A stretch of 15,802 nucleotides of DNA from the NCBI GenBank assembly GCA_913063005.1, contig CAJXZI010000019.1, positions 1 through 15,802 on the forward strand, in the 5' to 3' direction. The position numbers were made by a program, and so were the translations under genes. Below are positions 1-7,559 of the stretch, one piece after another. The stretch's first letter is position 1; each line of letters starts with the position of its first letter. The notes beneath the pieces were generated by a model. It was not told the origin of the DNA, did not search any database, and was given only the letters and a program-made list of their open reading frames with translations. The DNA is from an uncultured Halieaceae bacterium (GTDB lineage: Bacteria > Pseudomonadota > Gammaproteobacteria > Pseudomonadales > Halieaceae).

Positions 1-53
1 ACGGCAAAGAGGGCTGCGACCAAGTAGGCAATAACGGTATGCATTTTTGTCAT
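1..53 (-). CDS. Partial start of a minus-strand gene with hydrophobic N-terminus
   Basis: Reading leftward from an ATG at 53, 17 codons stay open to the window edge and translate to MTKMHTVIAYLVAALFA. A second in-frame ATG lies at 44. A short polar and basic start followed by a hydrophobic run is what a Sec signal peptide or first membrane segment looks like. No clear Shine-Dalgarno sequence precedes either ATG, and too little is visible to name a family. It would be transcribed in the same direction as the M20 peptidase upstream of it, about 215 bp away. Confidence 0.35.
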   Translation of the reverse strand, partial: MTKMHTVIAYLVAALFA

Positions 54-119
54 ATGCGAAGTATGACAGTAATCTTCAGCAGGTCTAGTCCACACAAGGT
101 TGTTTTTGGATTGTGTTTA

Positions 120-261
120 CCGGAAGGCTATTTCCGGCAAAACATTTGTGATCGGGGTTACGCTAAGCTCTCTACAGCGAAGCTGCTTCGCTGCATAGCC
201 CGGAGAGGGGGCTCGGCGGGAGCGCTCGGAGCTTTACGTTCCGGGGGGGTAGTTAACCCCC
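120..261. repeat. Intergenic stretch dense in inverted repeats
   Basis: This gene-free stretch lies just beyond the M20 peptidase stop. It holds several perfect stems: CCGGAA (120-125) with TTCCGG (132-137); CAGCGAAG (175-182) with CTTCGCTG (186-193), 8 bp and a 3-nt loop; the palindrome GAGCGCTC (220-227); and GGGGGT (245-250) with ACCCCC (256-261). Longer-range pairs nest around them: AAGCTC (165-170) with GAGCTT (229-234), ACG (160-162) with CGT (237-239), and GGGGTT (154-159) with AACCCC (255-260), the last competing with the local G/C hairpin. None is followed by a T-run on either strand, so a classical intrinsic terminator is not supported. It may be a folded transcript end, a structured RNA or a dispersed repeat. 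Confidence 0.5.
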
Positions 262-269
262 AATGCTGT

Positions 270-1592
270 TTATTCCTGTGCTGCTTTCCCTGACAACCGG
301 TAGATGAGAATCGCCGCACGCTTGATAGCGAGCGCCATCGAGTCGAGTTTCAGACTTTCATTGGGCGTGTGGCCTCCCTTACCAAGCGCACCCATCCCCG
401 CTAAGGCGTCCGAGTAGGGGGCAACGAAGGAGATGTCGGCCGCACCCCGGCGAAGTGGGTCCCAGATTTTCATCGGGCCTCGGCCCAAAGCTTGGTTAAC
501 TTCCGATAGCTCATCGGCCAGCCGACGATTACCGTCAGAGGGTGCCATCGGCGGATAGCTGTCAGCGAAACTGATGGAGGCAGATGTTTTCGGCAAGTGA
601 TTGGCAACAATAGCTTGCATCTTCGCTTTCGCTCGCGCCAGTTGCTCGACTGACAGTGCCCGAATACCGCCGTGCACGACAGCTGTATTGGGAACGACAT
701 TGGTCTTACCGAATGTATTGCCTCGGTTCTGACCCGGATCGTAGTTGACAGTCGTGCCGCCCTGGATCGTGCCCGCATTAAACGTCAGTCCGTAGTCACC
801 CCGCACATCGGTATAAAATTCGCTGAGGATACGCGCAGCTTCGTTGATGGCCCCTGCACCTGTCGACTCGCTAAAAATACTCGATGAGTGCGCTTGTTTG
901 CCCTCGACCTCGAGCATCCAGCTACTCGAGCTGCGTCGCGCGATCGTGGCCCAGTCAGAACCCTCAGAGGTAATGGCGCCCTCAAACCCGAGAGTGATAT
1001 CAGCCCATTTACCGGCCTCTATGAGATCTCTTCGGCTTATGGATAGAGGCCTTCCTGATTTCTCTTCGTCACCGGTGTAGGCCACTGTGATGGGAATACC
1101 GTCAAGAGCACCAATGTGTTGAAGTGCTTTTAACGCGTAAACAATCACCGTATTGCCGTCTTTCATATCGGCAATTCCGGGCCCAGTGGCAATGTTGCCA
1201 TCGCGGGTGAAGGCCTGAAAATTGTCATCAGCCTCGAACACTGTGTCGAGATGGCCAATCAGTAAAAACCGCTTACCTTGACCCTTCTTTGACGCAAAGA
1301 GGTGTCCTGCACGATTCATTTCTTCGGGCATATCGATCCATCGCGTCTCGAGTCCCAAGGCATCGAGCTCTCCCGCCATCACATCACCAACGGCGCGAAC
1401 GCCTGCATGGTTCATGGTGCCACTGCCGATATTGACGGTCTTTTCCAGTAGCGCGATCGCATCGCCCTGGTGCGCGTCAATCCAATCGACCATGGCTTTT
1501 TCATTTTCGGATAGCTGCATGCCTTGCGCTGAAACACCAAGGGACGTAGCGAGCAAAAGCCCGCTGGCGAGAATTCTTTTAAGTGAGGTCAT
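270..1592 (-). CDS. Exported M20-family metallopeptidase (glutamate carboxypeptidase-like)
   Basis: A 440-residue zinc exopeptidase or amidase of the M20/CPG2 type, expected to cleave a C-terminal amino acid or an acyl-amino-acid amide. The ATG at 1592 is preferred over the in-frame GTG at 1601 because AGGAG lies 8 nt before the ATG, whereas the GTG would overlap that site. The N-terminus (MTSLKRILASGLLLATSLG, then VSA-Q) is a Sec signal peptide, so the enzyme is probably periplasmic. The dinuclear metal ligands and acid-base residues are visible: H114 and D116 in GHLDTV, D142 in GIADMKDG, E176/E177 in GDEEKSG, E204 in GFEGA and H408 in GGHTPNES. Spacing is close to that of carboxypeptidase G2. 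An internal dimerisation domain spans roughly 220-330. It follows the amidohydrolase by 15 bp and is probably co-transcribed. Substrate is not determinable; deacetylase or dipeptidase activity is possible. Confidence 0.92.
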   Translation of the reverse strand: MTSLKRILASGLLLATSLGVSAQGMQLSENEKAMVDWIDAHQGDAIALLEKTVNIGSGTMNHAGVRAVGDVMAGELDALGLETRWIDMPEEMNRAGHLFASKKGQGKRFLLIGHLDTVFEADDNFQAFTRDGNIATGPGIADMKDGNTVIVYALKALQHIGALDGIPITVAYTGDEEKSGRPLSISRRDLIEAGKWADITLGFEGAITSEGSDWATIARRSSSSWMLEVEGKQAHSSSIFSESTGAGAINEAARILSEFYTDVRGDYGLTFNAGTIQGGTTVNYDPGQNRGNTFGKTNVVPNTAVVHGGIRALSVEQLARAKAKMQAIVANHLPKTSASISFADSYPPMAPSDGNRRLADELSEVNQALGRGPMKIWDPLRRGAADISFVAPYSDALAGMGALGKGGHTPNESLKLDSMALAIKRAAILIYRLSGKAAQE

Positions 1593-1600
1593 GAATGGCA

Positions 1601-1605
1601 CTCCT
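1601..1605 (-). promoter_or_regulatory. Ribosome binding site that fixes the M20 peptidase start
   Basis: On the minus strand AGGAG is followed by an 8-nt spacer and the ATG at 1592. The site lies between the amidohydrolase TAA stop (1608-1610) and that ATG. It argues for 1592 rather than the upstream GTG at 1601. Confidence 0.75.
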
Positions 1606-1607
1606 GC

Positions 1608-4600
1608 TTATCGGATTTCATGTTGTGGTTGACCGTGCCACCAGAGGTTGGGAGCCGGCGCATCTCCGGTCACTTCCTCGGCGAGGTCTCCTGCGCGATA
1701 GAGCCGACCGTTAACCATGATGTGCGTAATTTGATCGGTTGCTTTGACGTCCTCGAGGGGGTTTCCATCAACGACCTGTAGATCGGCGAGTTTGCCGATC
1801 TCGATAGAACCTAGGTCCTTATCCATACCAAGGTACTTGGCAGGGTTAATGGTGGCGGTAGAGAGCATTTGCATGGGACTCATGCCGCCCTCGGCAAAGC
1901 TCCACATTTCCCAGTGAGTTGCCAAACCCTCGCGCTGACCGTGCGCTCCGGTGTTGACGATGACCCCAAGCTCCATCAGCTCTTTTGCTGCCGCTGCTGC
2001 ATCGTCATCTCTGAAGTCAGGTTCAGGTGATGTCACACGACGCACAGACCTAGGTTGTAGCACCGTTGGCGGCACAAACAGCGAGAGGAGAGGGTGCTTC
2101 CATACTTCGGTATCGCGATAAAAACGATCCTCAGAGGTAAGTCCGCCATACGTAACCACCAAGGTGGGTGTGTAGCCCACATCGGTTGCGGACCAAAAGT
2201 CTCGCACATCGTCGTAGATGTTGAGGGTCGGGATATTGTGCTCAATACCCGTTGATCCGTCGGCAACAAGGTTCATATCGAGGTTGTACAGCGAGCCACC
2301 CTCGGCCACGACGAGCATGCCTGCATCGCGAGCGGCTTCGATCACCATCTGACGCTGCGCACGTCGTGGCTGGTTGTAGTTTTTAACGCTAATGGCACCT
2401 TGTGCTTTCAGCCGTGCGACCACAGCCTTTGCGTCATCCAGCGATTCAATAGGGTCAAAGCCTGTGCTTTTCGCGCCGTAAATGATCTCACCGGTCGAGA
2501 AAATTCTGGGGCCAAGCGTCACACCTGCACGCTGGTATTCGGCCGCTGGAAAGACCTGTGCCGCTCGACTGGACGGGTTGTGCACTGTCGTTACGCCCAA
2601 CGCCAAGTGCGCTAGGAGCGACCAGTTATTCTGTGGAATGATATCGTCGCGAGCGTAAGGTCCGTGCGCGTGCGCGTCGATATAACCCGGTAACAAGGTT
2701 TTTCCTGCAAGATCGATCACCTTCGCACCCTCGGGTATGGCAACGTTGCCCATTTCGCCCACAGCAGTAATACGGTTCTCAGTGACGATAACAACACCGT
2801 TTTCGATGGTTTCTCGGCCACCATTCATGGTCACGACATGCGCATTGGTGAAGGCAACCGTACCGTCAGGTCGATCTGCCTCAACTGACAAACTGAGATC
2901 AGCCACTTCCATTGCCTGATTGGTGCTAGTCCCCAGTGACTCATCGACCTTGTAAGACATGAGCTTGGGGCCAACGCTCCAGGAAACATGAGTGCTATCG
3001 GCGCTCCAGTTAATGAATTCACCGCCGGGCGCGCTGACTCGCTCGGTGGCGAAGGCCGCGGGCCCAGAAGCGTTATTAGCGATGCTCGATAAATCGATCG
3101 CACGGCCCGTCAGAGGCAATGCTGCTACGTAGAGGCGCCCCGCTTCGCGATAAGCCACGTGCTTACCGTCAGGTGAGATCAAGATCACGGTTGCGAGCGG
3201 GCTGCTGGCGAGGGTTTTAACATCCTCGCCAGCGTGATTCATGGAAATCAGCGCGCTTGATGCATCATCACTGCCCCGACCCACAGCTGAGCTGACACGC
3301 TCAGTCGCATAGATGCGGCCGTCAGGTCCGAAATGCGGTGATCGTCCGCGTTTGCTGACAAAGGATGCCGCATCATCACCCAAGGTGTACGTATAAATTC
3401 CTGGCTTTTTACCCCAGTAGGGGTTGGTCAGCGCACTGCCACTTAGCTTGGCAAACAGCAGGGTTTGTCCATCGCTTGAAACGCTTAGATCCACATAGTG
3501 CCCGGGTGCGGTCAAAACGGCCTTCGAGCGGCCGCCGGAAGCACTGACTTTACGAATCGAGCCCAAGCCTTGATCAGTCCATGAAATGAAGTACACGCTC
3601 TTTCCGTCGGGTGAAAAAGCGGGAGAAAACTCCCGGTTATCTCCGCTATCGCGTGTGAGGCGTTTTGCCTCGCCGTCAGCAGTCTGTCGGTAAAGTTTAC
3701 CCATCGACTCAAAAACAACGGTACTGCCCTTTGGGCTTTCTGTCGCAAAGCGAGGCATTGACGTTGTGAGCGTGTCAGGTGCGACGTCTACTGCGACTTG
3801 GACAGCAGGGTAGGCGGAGCGCTCGTCGACGACCTCGAAGGGAATGTTCACGGATACTTTGGTGTCGACATTAACCCGCCAGATCTTGCCTTTGGACCAG
3901 TAGACAATCTCGCTACTATCAGGCAACCACGCCATTGTGGGGTAGGCGCCTTGAACGGCCCAGGTTTCCTGCATATCGGGATCGAGATCATCGACCAGCA
4001 TCGTTTGCTGACCCGACTCGAGGTCCAAAACGAAGAGGCGCGACGCGGCTCTAACCCGCTTCACAAAGGCGAGCGATTTGCCGTCGGGGGAGGGGGTTGG
4101 TCTCACGGCGCCGCCGGCACCACCGACCACTTTGCTGATTTCACCTTGCTCCAAGTCATAGCGTTTGATGGCCATGACTTCGCCATTGCTGTCCTCGTGG
4201 TAAATGAAGGTATTACCGGGCGTTGTGTTTTGTATATAGAACACGGATTTACCGTCAGCGCTGAAGGTAGGCTCACCTAACTCCTTCTGGAAGGCGGGAC
4301 TTGGACGCTCGACCAGCACCGATCCTGAAAGATTGGCGCGGGCCACGTTCGCGTCGAGATTGGCGTCATAAAGCCAAACTTCTCCGGTGCCCAGCGATCG
4401 CGACGTGGTGAAGTGCTTTTTCGCAACGAGATAGTCACCCGATGGATGCCAGCTAGGATTGTTTAGTAAACGAAATGTCTCGTGAGTGATTTGCTGCTTG
4501 TTGTCGGGATTCGCGAGTTCCATCACCCAAATATTGTCCGCCCCGTTTCTATCCGATGTAAACGCAAGGAAGCGCCCGTCAGGGCTGTATTGAGGCTGAA

Positions 4601-4904
4601 TCTCCCACGCATGACCGCTCAACAGCGGCGATGCTTTGCCGCCTGTGATCGGTATTTCATAGACGTCACCCAAGAGGTCAAAAGCGATTCGACTCCCGTC
4701 GGGGGAGACATCGAGGTTCATCCAGGTCCCCTCGGTGACGCTCAGTGGAATGGTTTGTGCATCGACCGAATAGTCCGGTGCAGCAACATCCCACACCTCA
4801 GTTTCCATTGCCTCGCTAGCGGCATGACTCAGCCCGGGATAACCGGCGCAGGCTACGAATATTGAAGCGGCTAAAAGCGAGCGAGAGGACGTTGATTTCG
4901 ACAT
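1608..4904 (-). CDS. Exported TolB-like beta-propeller / amidohydrolase fusion protein
   Basis: A 1098-residue two-part protein. After a Sec signal peptide (residues 1-28, hydrophobic core LLAASIFVACAG, likely cut after SHA), residues about 60-660 hold repeated TolB/PD40 blades with cores such as SPDGSRIAFD, SPDGRFLAFTSDRNG and SPDGKSLAFV. Residues about 680-1075 form a metal-dependent amidohydrolase barrel: H745 and H747 in LPGYIDAHAHG, a probable carboxylated lysine K841 in SVKNYNQ, H889 in IEHNIP, and H988 in TGAHGQREG. It ends with the usual C-terminal strands (GSIEIGKLADLQVVDGNPL). The TGAHGQ motif near the last strand is, from memory, typical of propeller-fused members. It should hydrolyse an amide, ester or cyclic C-N bond in the periplasm; related proteins are often called imidazolonepropionase-like or Xaa-Pro dipeptidase-like. 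The substrate is unknown. It lies 15 bp upstream of the M20 peptidase, pointing to sequential hydrolysis of one substrate class. Confidence 0.9.
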   Translation of the reverse strand: MSKSTSSRSLLAASIFVACAGYPGLSHAASEAMETEVWDVAAPDYSVDAQTIPLSVTEGTWMNLDVSPDGSRIAFDLLGDVYEIPITGGKASPLLSGHAWEIQPQYSPDGRFLAFTSDRNGADNIWVMELANPDNKQQITHETFRLLNNPSWHPSGDYLVAKKHFTTSRSLGTGEVWLYDANLDANVARANLSGSVLVERPSPAFQKELGEPTFSADGKSVFYIQNTTPGNTFIYHEDSNGEVMAIKRYDLEQGEISKVVGGAGGAVRPTPSPDGKSLAFVKRVRAASRLFVLDLESGQQTMLVDDLDPDMQETWAVQGAYPTMAWLPDSSEIVYWSKGKIWRVNVDTKVSVNIPFEVVDERSAYPAVQVAVDVAPDTLTTSMPRFATESPKGSTVVFESMGKLYRQTADGEAKRLTRDSGDNREFSPAFSPDGKSVYFISWTDQGLGSIRKVSASGGRSKAVLTAPGHYVDLSVSSDGQTLLFAKLSGSALTNPYWGKKPGIYTYTLGDDAASFVSKRGRSPHFGPDGRIYATERVSSAVGRGSDDASSALISMNHAGEDVKTLASSPLATVILISPDGKHVAYREAGRLYVAALPLTGRAIDLSSIANNASGPAAFATERVSAPGGEFINWSADSTHVSWSVGPKLMSYKVDESLGTSTNQAMEVADLSLSVEADRPDGTVAFTNAHVVTMNGGRETIENGVVIVTENRITAVGEMGNVAIPEGAKVIDLAGKTLLPGYIDAHAHGPYARDDIIPQNNWSLLAHLALGVTTVHNPSSRAAQVFPAAEYQRAGVTLGPRIFSTGEIIYGAKSTGFDPIESLDDAKAVVARLKAQGAISVKNYNQPRRAQRQMVIEAARDAGMLVVAEGGSLYNLDMNLVADGSTGIEHNIPTLNIYDDVRDFWSATDVGYTPTLVVTYGGLTSEDRFYRDTEVWKHPLLSLFVPPTVLQPRSVRRVTSPEPDFRDDDAAAAAKELMELGVIVNTGAHGQREGLATHWEMWSFAEGGMSPMQMLSTATINPAKYLGMDKDLGSIEIGKLADLQVVDGNPLEDVKATDQITHIMVNGRLYRAGDLAEEVTGDAPAPNLWWHGQPQHEIR

Positions 4905-5175
4905 AGGTTACAACCCGATTTATATTTGATATCAGAACTGAATAGGTACCACACTGAGGCGTGGTTTTCGACCTGCATCTGATCGCCGAGCGCAGTTAGT
5001 TCGGACATCAAATGAAGCAAGCAGGAACTTAATGACGAGAGTAAATCTGAGATTGAAAGAGAATATTGCTCAGCGATGTTGAGACTGAATAGCTTGTCAG
5101 CGGTCATTCTGATTTTCTGCTCATTATGGTTGATGGGTTGCTATCTCTTTCCGAAGCCAACGTGAGGATCATCCT
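4905..5175. promoter_or_regulatory. Divergent intergenic region between amidohydrolase and symporter genes
   Basis: This 271-bp stretch must carry promoters for both directions. On the minus strand TATAAA (complement of 4919-4924) is a -10-like box close to the amidohydrolase start, but no good -35 was found at the right distance. An inverted repeat ACCAC (4948-4952), 8-nt spacer, GTGGT (4961-4965) lies just upstream of it and could be an operator. No convincing promoter was found for the symporter. An open frame on the minus strand (start 5107) overlaps the amidohydrolase start and is not supported as a gene. Confidence 0.35.
5164..5168 (+). promoter_or_regulatory. Ribosome binding site for the TTG-initiated symporter
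   Basis: GAGGA lies 7 nt before the TTG at 5176. No in-frame ATG or GTG occurs near it: the next methionine is residue 51, well inside the conserved transporter fold. This supports genuine TTG initiation. Confidence 0.65.
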
Positions 5176-6786
5176 TTGTTATCGACCATTGATTGGGCTG
5201 TAGTAACGCTGTATCTCCTAGGGCTGGTGGCGGTGAGTGTGTATTTATCTCGGCAACAGCGATCCGCCGAGGATTACTTCGTTGCTTCCAACAGTGGAAA
5301 CGCTCTCAGCATTGCTCTGTCGGTGATGGCGACCCAATGCTCGACTAATAGCATTTTGGGAGCCCCCGCCTTTGTTGCGTTCGTTGTAGGTGGCGGATTG
5401 GTTTGGCTTCAGTACGAGCTCGCCCTACCGTTAGCAATGATCTTCATTGCGGTGTTTTTGATCCCCGTATTTCACCGACAGCGTCTCGTCTCTGTGTATC
5501 TCTATCTCGGTCGACGTTTTGACGATAAAACCCAGTGGCTGATCAGCGGCATGTTTCAACTTTCGAGGGCGGCTGTTGCCGGAATCACCGTCTACGGTGT
5601 AGCGAGCATGGTCTCGATAGTTACGGGACTCTCCTTTGCGCAGTCAGTGCTGCTCTTTGGCGCAATAACCATTGTCTATGACGTGCTGGGTGGCATTAGG
5701 GCGGTGATTATCAGTGATGTTGCTCAAATGGTGATTCTGACAAGTGTCCTCGCCTATCTCGCTTACCTTTTAATCGGCAACGCGGGTGGTCTGACTGAGA
5801 TGTTGTCGCAGTTGCCCAGCGACCGGACCGCTGCATTGTCTTTCAACCACCATGGATTTGGTGATGGCCATGATTTTGCCTTTCTCCCAATGCTTGTTGG
5901 CGGCTTCTTTTTATATGTGGCGTATTACGGTTGTGATCAAAGTCAGGTCCAGCGTCAGTTGTGTGCCGCGTCGCAGGATGACGCGCAAAAGGTTCTACTG
6001 ATCAATGGATTCCTGAGATTCCCACTCGTATTGCTCTACTGCTTGATCGGCGCTGGCTTGGCGGTCTACGCGATATCTCAACCGGACTTCGTGGGTTCAC
6101 TACCGATGGTCAACGAGGCCCCTAACTACAATATGGCGCTACCCGCGCTTATAAGCCGAGAGCTCCCACCGGGTTTAGTGGGGCTGGCCGTCGTCGCTTT
6201 ACTGGCGGCAGCCATGTCCTCGCTCGATTCGGTCATCAACAGCTTGTCTGCGACCACCCTCAAGGACTTTATAAAGCCTATGATGGCGCATCGAATAGTG
6301 ACGCCAGAGCAAGAGCTGCAATGGGGTAGGGGGCTCACCATTTTCTGGGGGTTGTTTGCGCTGTTAACTGCGTTTTATGTCGACGACATCGCATCGACGG
6401 TGATCGTGGCGGTCAATAAGGTCGGCTCACTGATTAATGGACCGATCCTCGGTGTGTTTATGCTCGGTCTTTTCACGGAAAGAGCAACGGGAGGCGCCGC
6501 AAGACTTGGGTTTATGGCGGGCCTTTTGGTAAATGCCGCGCTTTGGACATGGGCCCCGGACGTGTCTTGGCTCTGGTGGAATGTCATTGGCTTGGGTGTG
6601 ACGATCTTGGTAGGTCTTGCCCTGAGTCCTAGTGCGTTTGAACGCAAAATCGATTCGGATCTCGTCTGGAGCAAAGCGTTCTACCGCAGCGTGGGCTTTT
6701 CACGGGCGTGGCTGAGCGGTTATCTAGGTTTAGCGATTTGGACGATATTTTTGTTCGCCGTACTGCTGGCGTTTGGAACTCGCTAG
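5176..6786 (+). CDS. Sodium:solute symporter (SSS family)
   Basis: A 536-residue inner-membrane Na+-coupled transporter of the SSS family, with a LeuT-like fold and about 13 hydrophobic segments. Family marks are in order: SAEDYFVASNSG at 30-41, just after the first helix; MATQCSTNSILGAP at 51-64; the YDVLGGIRAVIISD stretch at 168-181, equivalent to the family's GG-x-AV-x-x-(T/S)D signature; YGCDQSQVQRQL at 251-262; and LLAAAMSSLDSVINSLS at 342-358, whose adjacent serines match the Na2 sodium-site region. The length is normal. Translation starts at TTG with a good Shine-Dalgarno. It is divergent from the exported hydrolase pair and 42 bp upstream of a VOC protein. An attractive but unproven idea is that it imports a product of those hydrolases. 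The solute (amino acid, sugar, carboxylate or other) cannot be read from sequence. Confidence 0.93.
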   Translation: MLSTIDWAVVTLYLLGLVAVSVYLSRQQRSAEDYFVASNSGNALSIALSVMATQCSTNSILGAPAFVAFVVGGGLVWLQYELALPLAMIFIAVFLIPVFHRQRLVSVYLYLGRRFDDKTQWLISGMFQLSRAAVAGITVYGVASMVSIVTGLSFAQSVLLFGAITIVYDVLGGIRAVIISDVAQMVILTSVLAYLAYLLIGNAGGLTEMLSQLPSDRTAALSFNHHGFGDGHDFAFLPMLVGGFFLYVAYYGCDQSQVQRQLCAASQDDAQKVLLINGFLRFPLVLLYCLIGAGLAVYAISQPDFVGSLPMVNEAPNYNMALPALISRELPPGLVGLAVVALLAAAMSSLDSVINSLSATTLKDFIKPMMAHRIVTPEQELQWGRGLTIFWGLFALLTAFYVDDIASTVIVAVNKVGSLINGPILGVFMLGLFTERATGGAARLGFMAGLLVNAALWTWAPDVSWLWWNVIGLGVTILVGLALSPSAFERKIDSDLVWSKAFYRSVGFSRAWLSGYLGLAIWTIFLFAVLLAFGTR

Positions 6787-6828
6787 AGGCTTACTTATCT
6801 GGCATTTAATCGACGTCTAGGGGGTGTT

Positions 6829-7227
6829 ATGACAATCGCAGGACTCAACCACTTCAATATCATGGGCTCGCGTTCGCTGATTGACGAGGTCCGGGATTTC
6901 TACGTAGACGTAATCGGACTGACTGACGGATGGCGTCCTGATTTTGATTTTGATGGTCATTGGCTATACGCAGGAGATGCGCCGATCCTTCATCTCATGG
7001 TTTCGGAAGAAGACCCTGCGGCAGGTGACACCGGTATAACCTCAAAAACGGGGCACCTTGACCACATTGCGTTGACCGCCGACGGTCTAGCAGCCGTAGA
7101 GGCGAGGCTGATTGAGCTTGGTCAGGTTTATAAGAAAAAGGCGATTCCAGGATTCAATGTTACGCAGTTGTTCCTGCACGACCCAATCGGCCTAGGTGTT
7201 GAGCTGAATTTTTCAGAGAGTGGCTGA
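6829..7227 (+). CDS. VOC-superfamily (glyoxalase/dioxygenase fold) protein
   Basis: A 132-residue cytoplasmic protein made of two beta-alpha-beta-beta-beta modules. Likely metal ligands are H8 (GLNHFNI), H55 (ILHLM), H79 (HLDHIAL) and E125 (GVELNF), matching the usual His/His/Glu spacing of glyoxalase-like proteins, with a His where glyoxalase I has its first Glu. The ATG is preceded by a G-rich site (AGGGGGTG) at a suitable distance. It lies 42 bp after the symporter stop, so probably in one transcript. It could be a lyase, isomerase or dioxygenase acting on the imported compound. The fold is clear but the reaction is not. Confidence 0.85.
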   Translation: MTIAGLNHFNIMGSRSLIDEVRDFYVDVIGLTDGWRPDFDFDGHWLYAGDAPILHLMVSEEDPAAGDTGITSKTGHLDHIALTADGLAAVEARLIELGQVYKKKAIPGFNVTQLFLHDPIGLGVELNFSESG

Positions 7228-7266
7228 ATGCAAAGGTACGCCGCCTCTACTAAGTCCACCAGATAC

Positions 7267-7299
7267 AAAAAAGCCCCATCCGTTGGATGAGGCCTTTTT
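7267..7299. terminator. Bidirectional intrinsic terminator between VOC gene and tRNA-Arg
   Basis: The stem pairs CATCC (7277-7281) with GGATG (7285-7289) around a GTT loop. After one mismatch GCC (7273-7275) pairs with GGC (7291-7293). It is flanked by an A-run (7267-7272) and a T-run (7295-7299), so each strand ends in a T-rich tail. The position fits termination of the plus-strand symporter/VOC transcript and of the minus-strand tRNA, whose 3' end is at 7306. Confidence 0.85.
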
Positions 7300-7305
7300 A
7301 GTATA

Positions 7306-7382
7306 TGGCGCGCCCGGTACGATTCGAACGTACGACCGCCTGATTCGTAGTCAGGTACTCTATCCAGCTGAGCTACGGGCGC
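7306..7382 (-). tRNA. tRNA-Arg (anticodon ACG)
   Basis: A 77-nt cloverleaf on the minus strand. The acceptor stem GCGCCCG pairs with CGGGCGC, followed by discriminator G and an encoded CCA (7306-7308 on the complement). The D arm is GCTC/GAGT, the anticodon stem CCTGA/TCAGG encloses the loop CTACGAA (anticodon ACG, read as ICG after A34 deamination), the variable loop is 5 nt, and the T arm GTACG/CGTAC encloses TTCGAAT. All stems pair. This tRNA reads CGU, CGC and CGA codons. Confidence 0.97.
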
Positions 7383-7392
7383 GAAGGGGTGC

Positions 7393-7420
7393 ATCATACT
7401 CCAGAGCCTCTGATTTTCAA
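7393..7420 (-). promoter_or_regulatory. Sigma-70 promoter of tRNA-Arg
   Basis: On the minus strand TTGAAA (complement of 7415-7420) is followed by a 16-nt spacer and TATGAT (complement of 7393-7398). The next 10 nt, GCACCCCTTC, lead straight into the tRNA 5' end at 7382. The near-consensus hexamers and the GC-rich discriminator are typical of stable-RNA promoters under stringent control. Confidence 0.8.
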
Positions 7421-7439
7421 GCCCACCGTGTCGCTTAAG

Positions 7440-7463
7440 GCTTAAATTACGATCCGTTTAAGC
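7440..7463. promoter_or_regulatory. Inverted repeat upstream of the Ldh-family gene (candidate operator)
   Basis: GCTTAAA (7440-7446) and TTTAAGC (7457-7463) form a perfect 7-bp inverted repeat with a 10-nt spacer. An extra partial copy, GCTTAAG, begins at 7433. The arms are AT-rich and symmetric, as in a dimeric regulator site. It lies about 100 bp upstream of the Ldh-family start and just upstream of the tRNA -35 box. A weak promoter candidate for the Ldh-family gene follows (TTGCTC 7501-7506, 17 nt, TAACGT 7524-7529). No regulator gene is in the window. Confidence 0.4.
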
Positions 7464-7546
7464 ACGCGGCACACATTGTTCATCCGGGAGGCCGATAAGC
7501 TTGCTCCCCGTGGAGACTCTGTCTAACGTGCAGAGATATTGAAAGT

Positions 7547-7551
7547 AGGAG
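7547..7551 (+). promoter_or_regulatory. Ribosome binding site that fixes the Ldh-family start
   Basis: AGGAG at 7547-7551 is followed by 8 nt and the ATG at 7560. In-frame TTG (7539) and GTG (7551) codons lie before or within this site and would lack a Shine-Dalgarno, so 7560 is the likely start. Confidence 0.75.
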
Positions 7552-7559
7552 TGCTTCAA

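Noticed and set aside
39..293. 84-codon plus-strand open frame across the left intergenic region
   Set aside because: No ribosome site, Cys/Arg-rich random-looking composition, runs through the inverted-repeat element and into the end of the M20 gene on the other strand.
3798..4280. 160-codon open frame antisense to the propeller part of the amidohydrolase
   Set aside because: Lies wholly inside a well-supported gene, shows no recognisable motif, and long antisense frames are expected from the codon bias of such genes.
4871..5107. 78-codon minus-strand frame just upstream of the amidohydrolase
   Set aside because: Overlaps the amidohydrolase start by 34 nt in another frame, lacks a clear ribosome site and family features; a small Leu/Ser-rich protein cannot be excluded but is not supported.
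7306..7382. tRNA-Arg as an integration site for a genomic island
   Set aside because: No duplicate of the tRNA 3' end, integrase gene or composition break was seen within the window.
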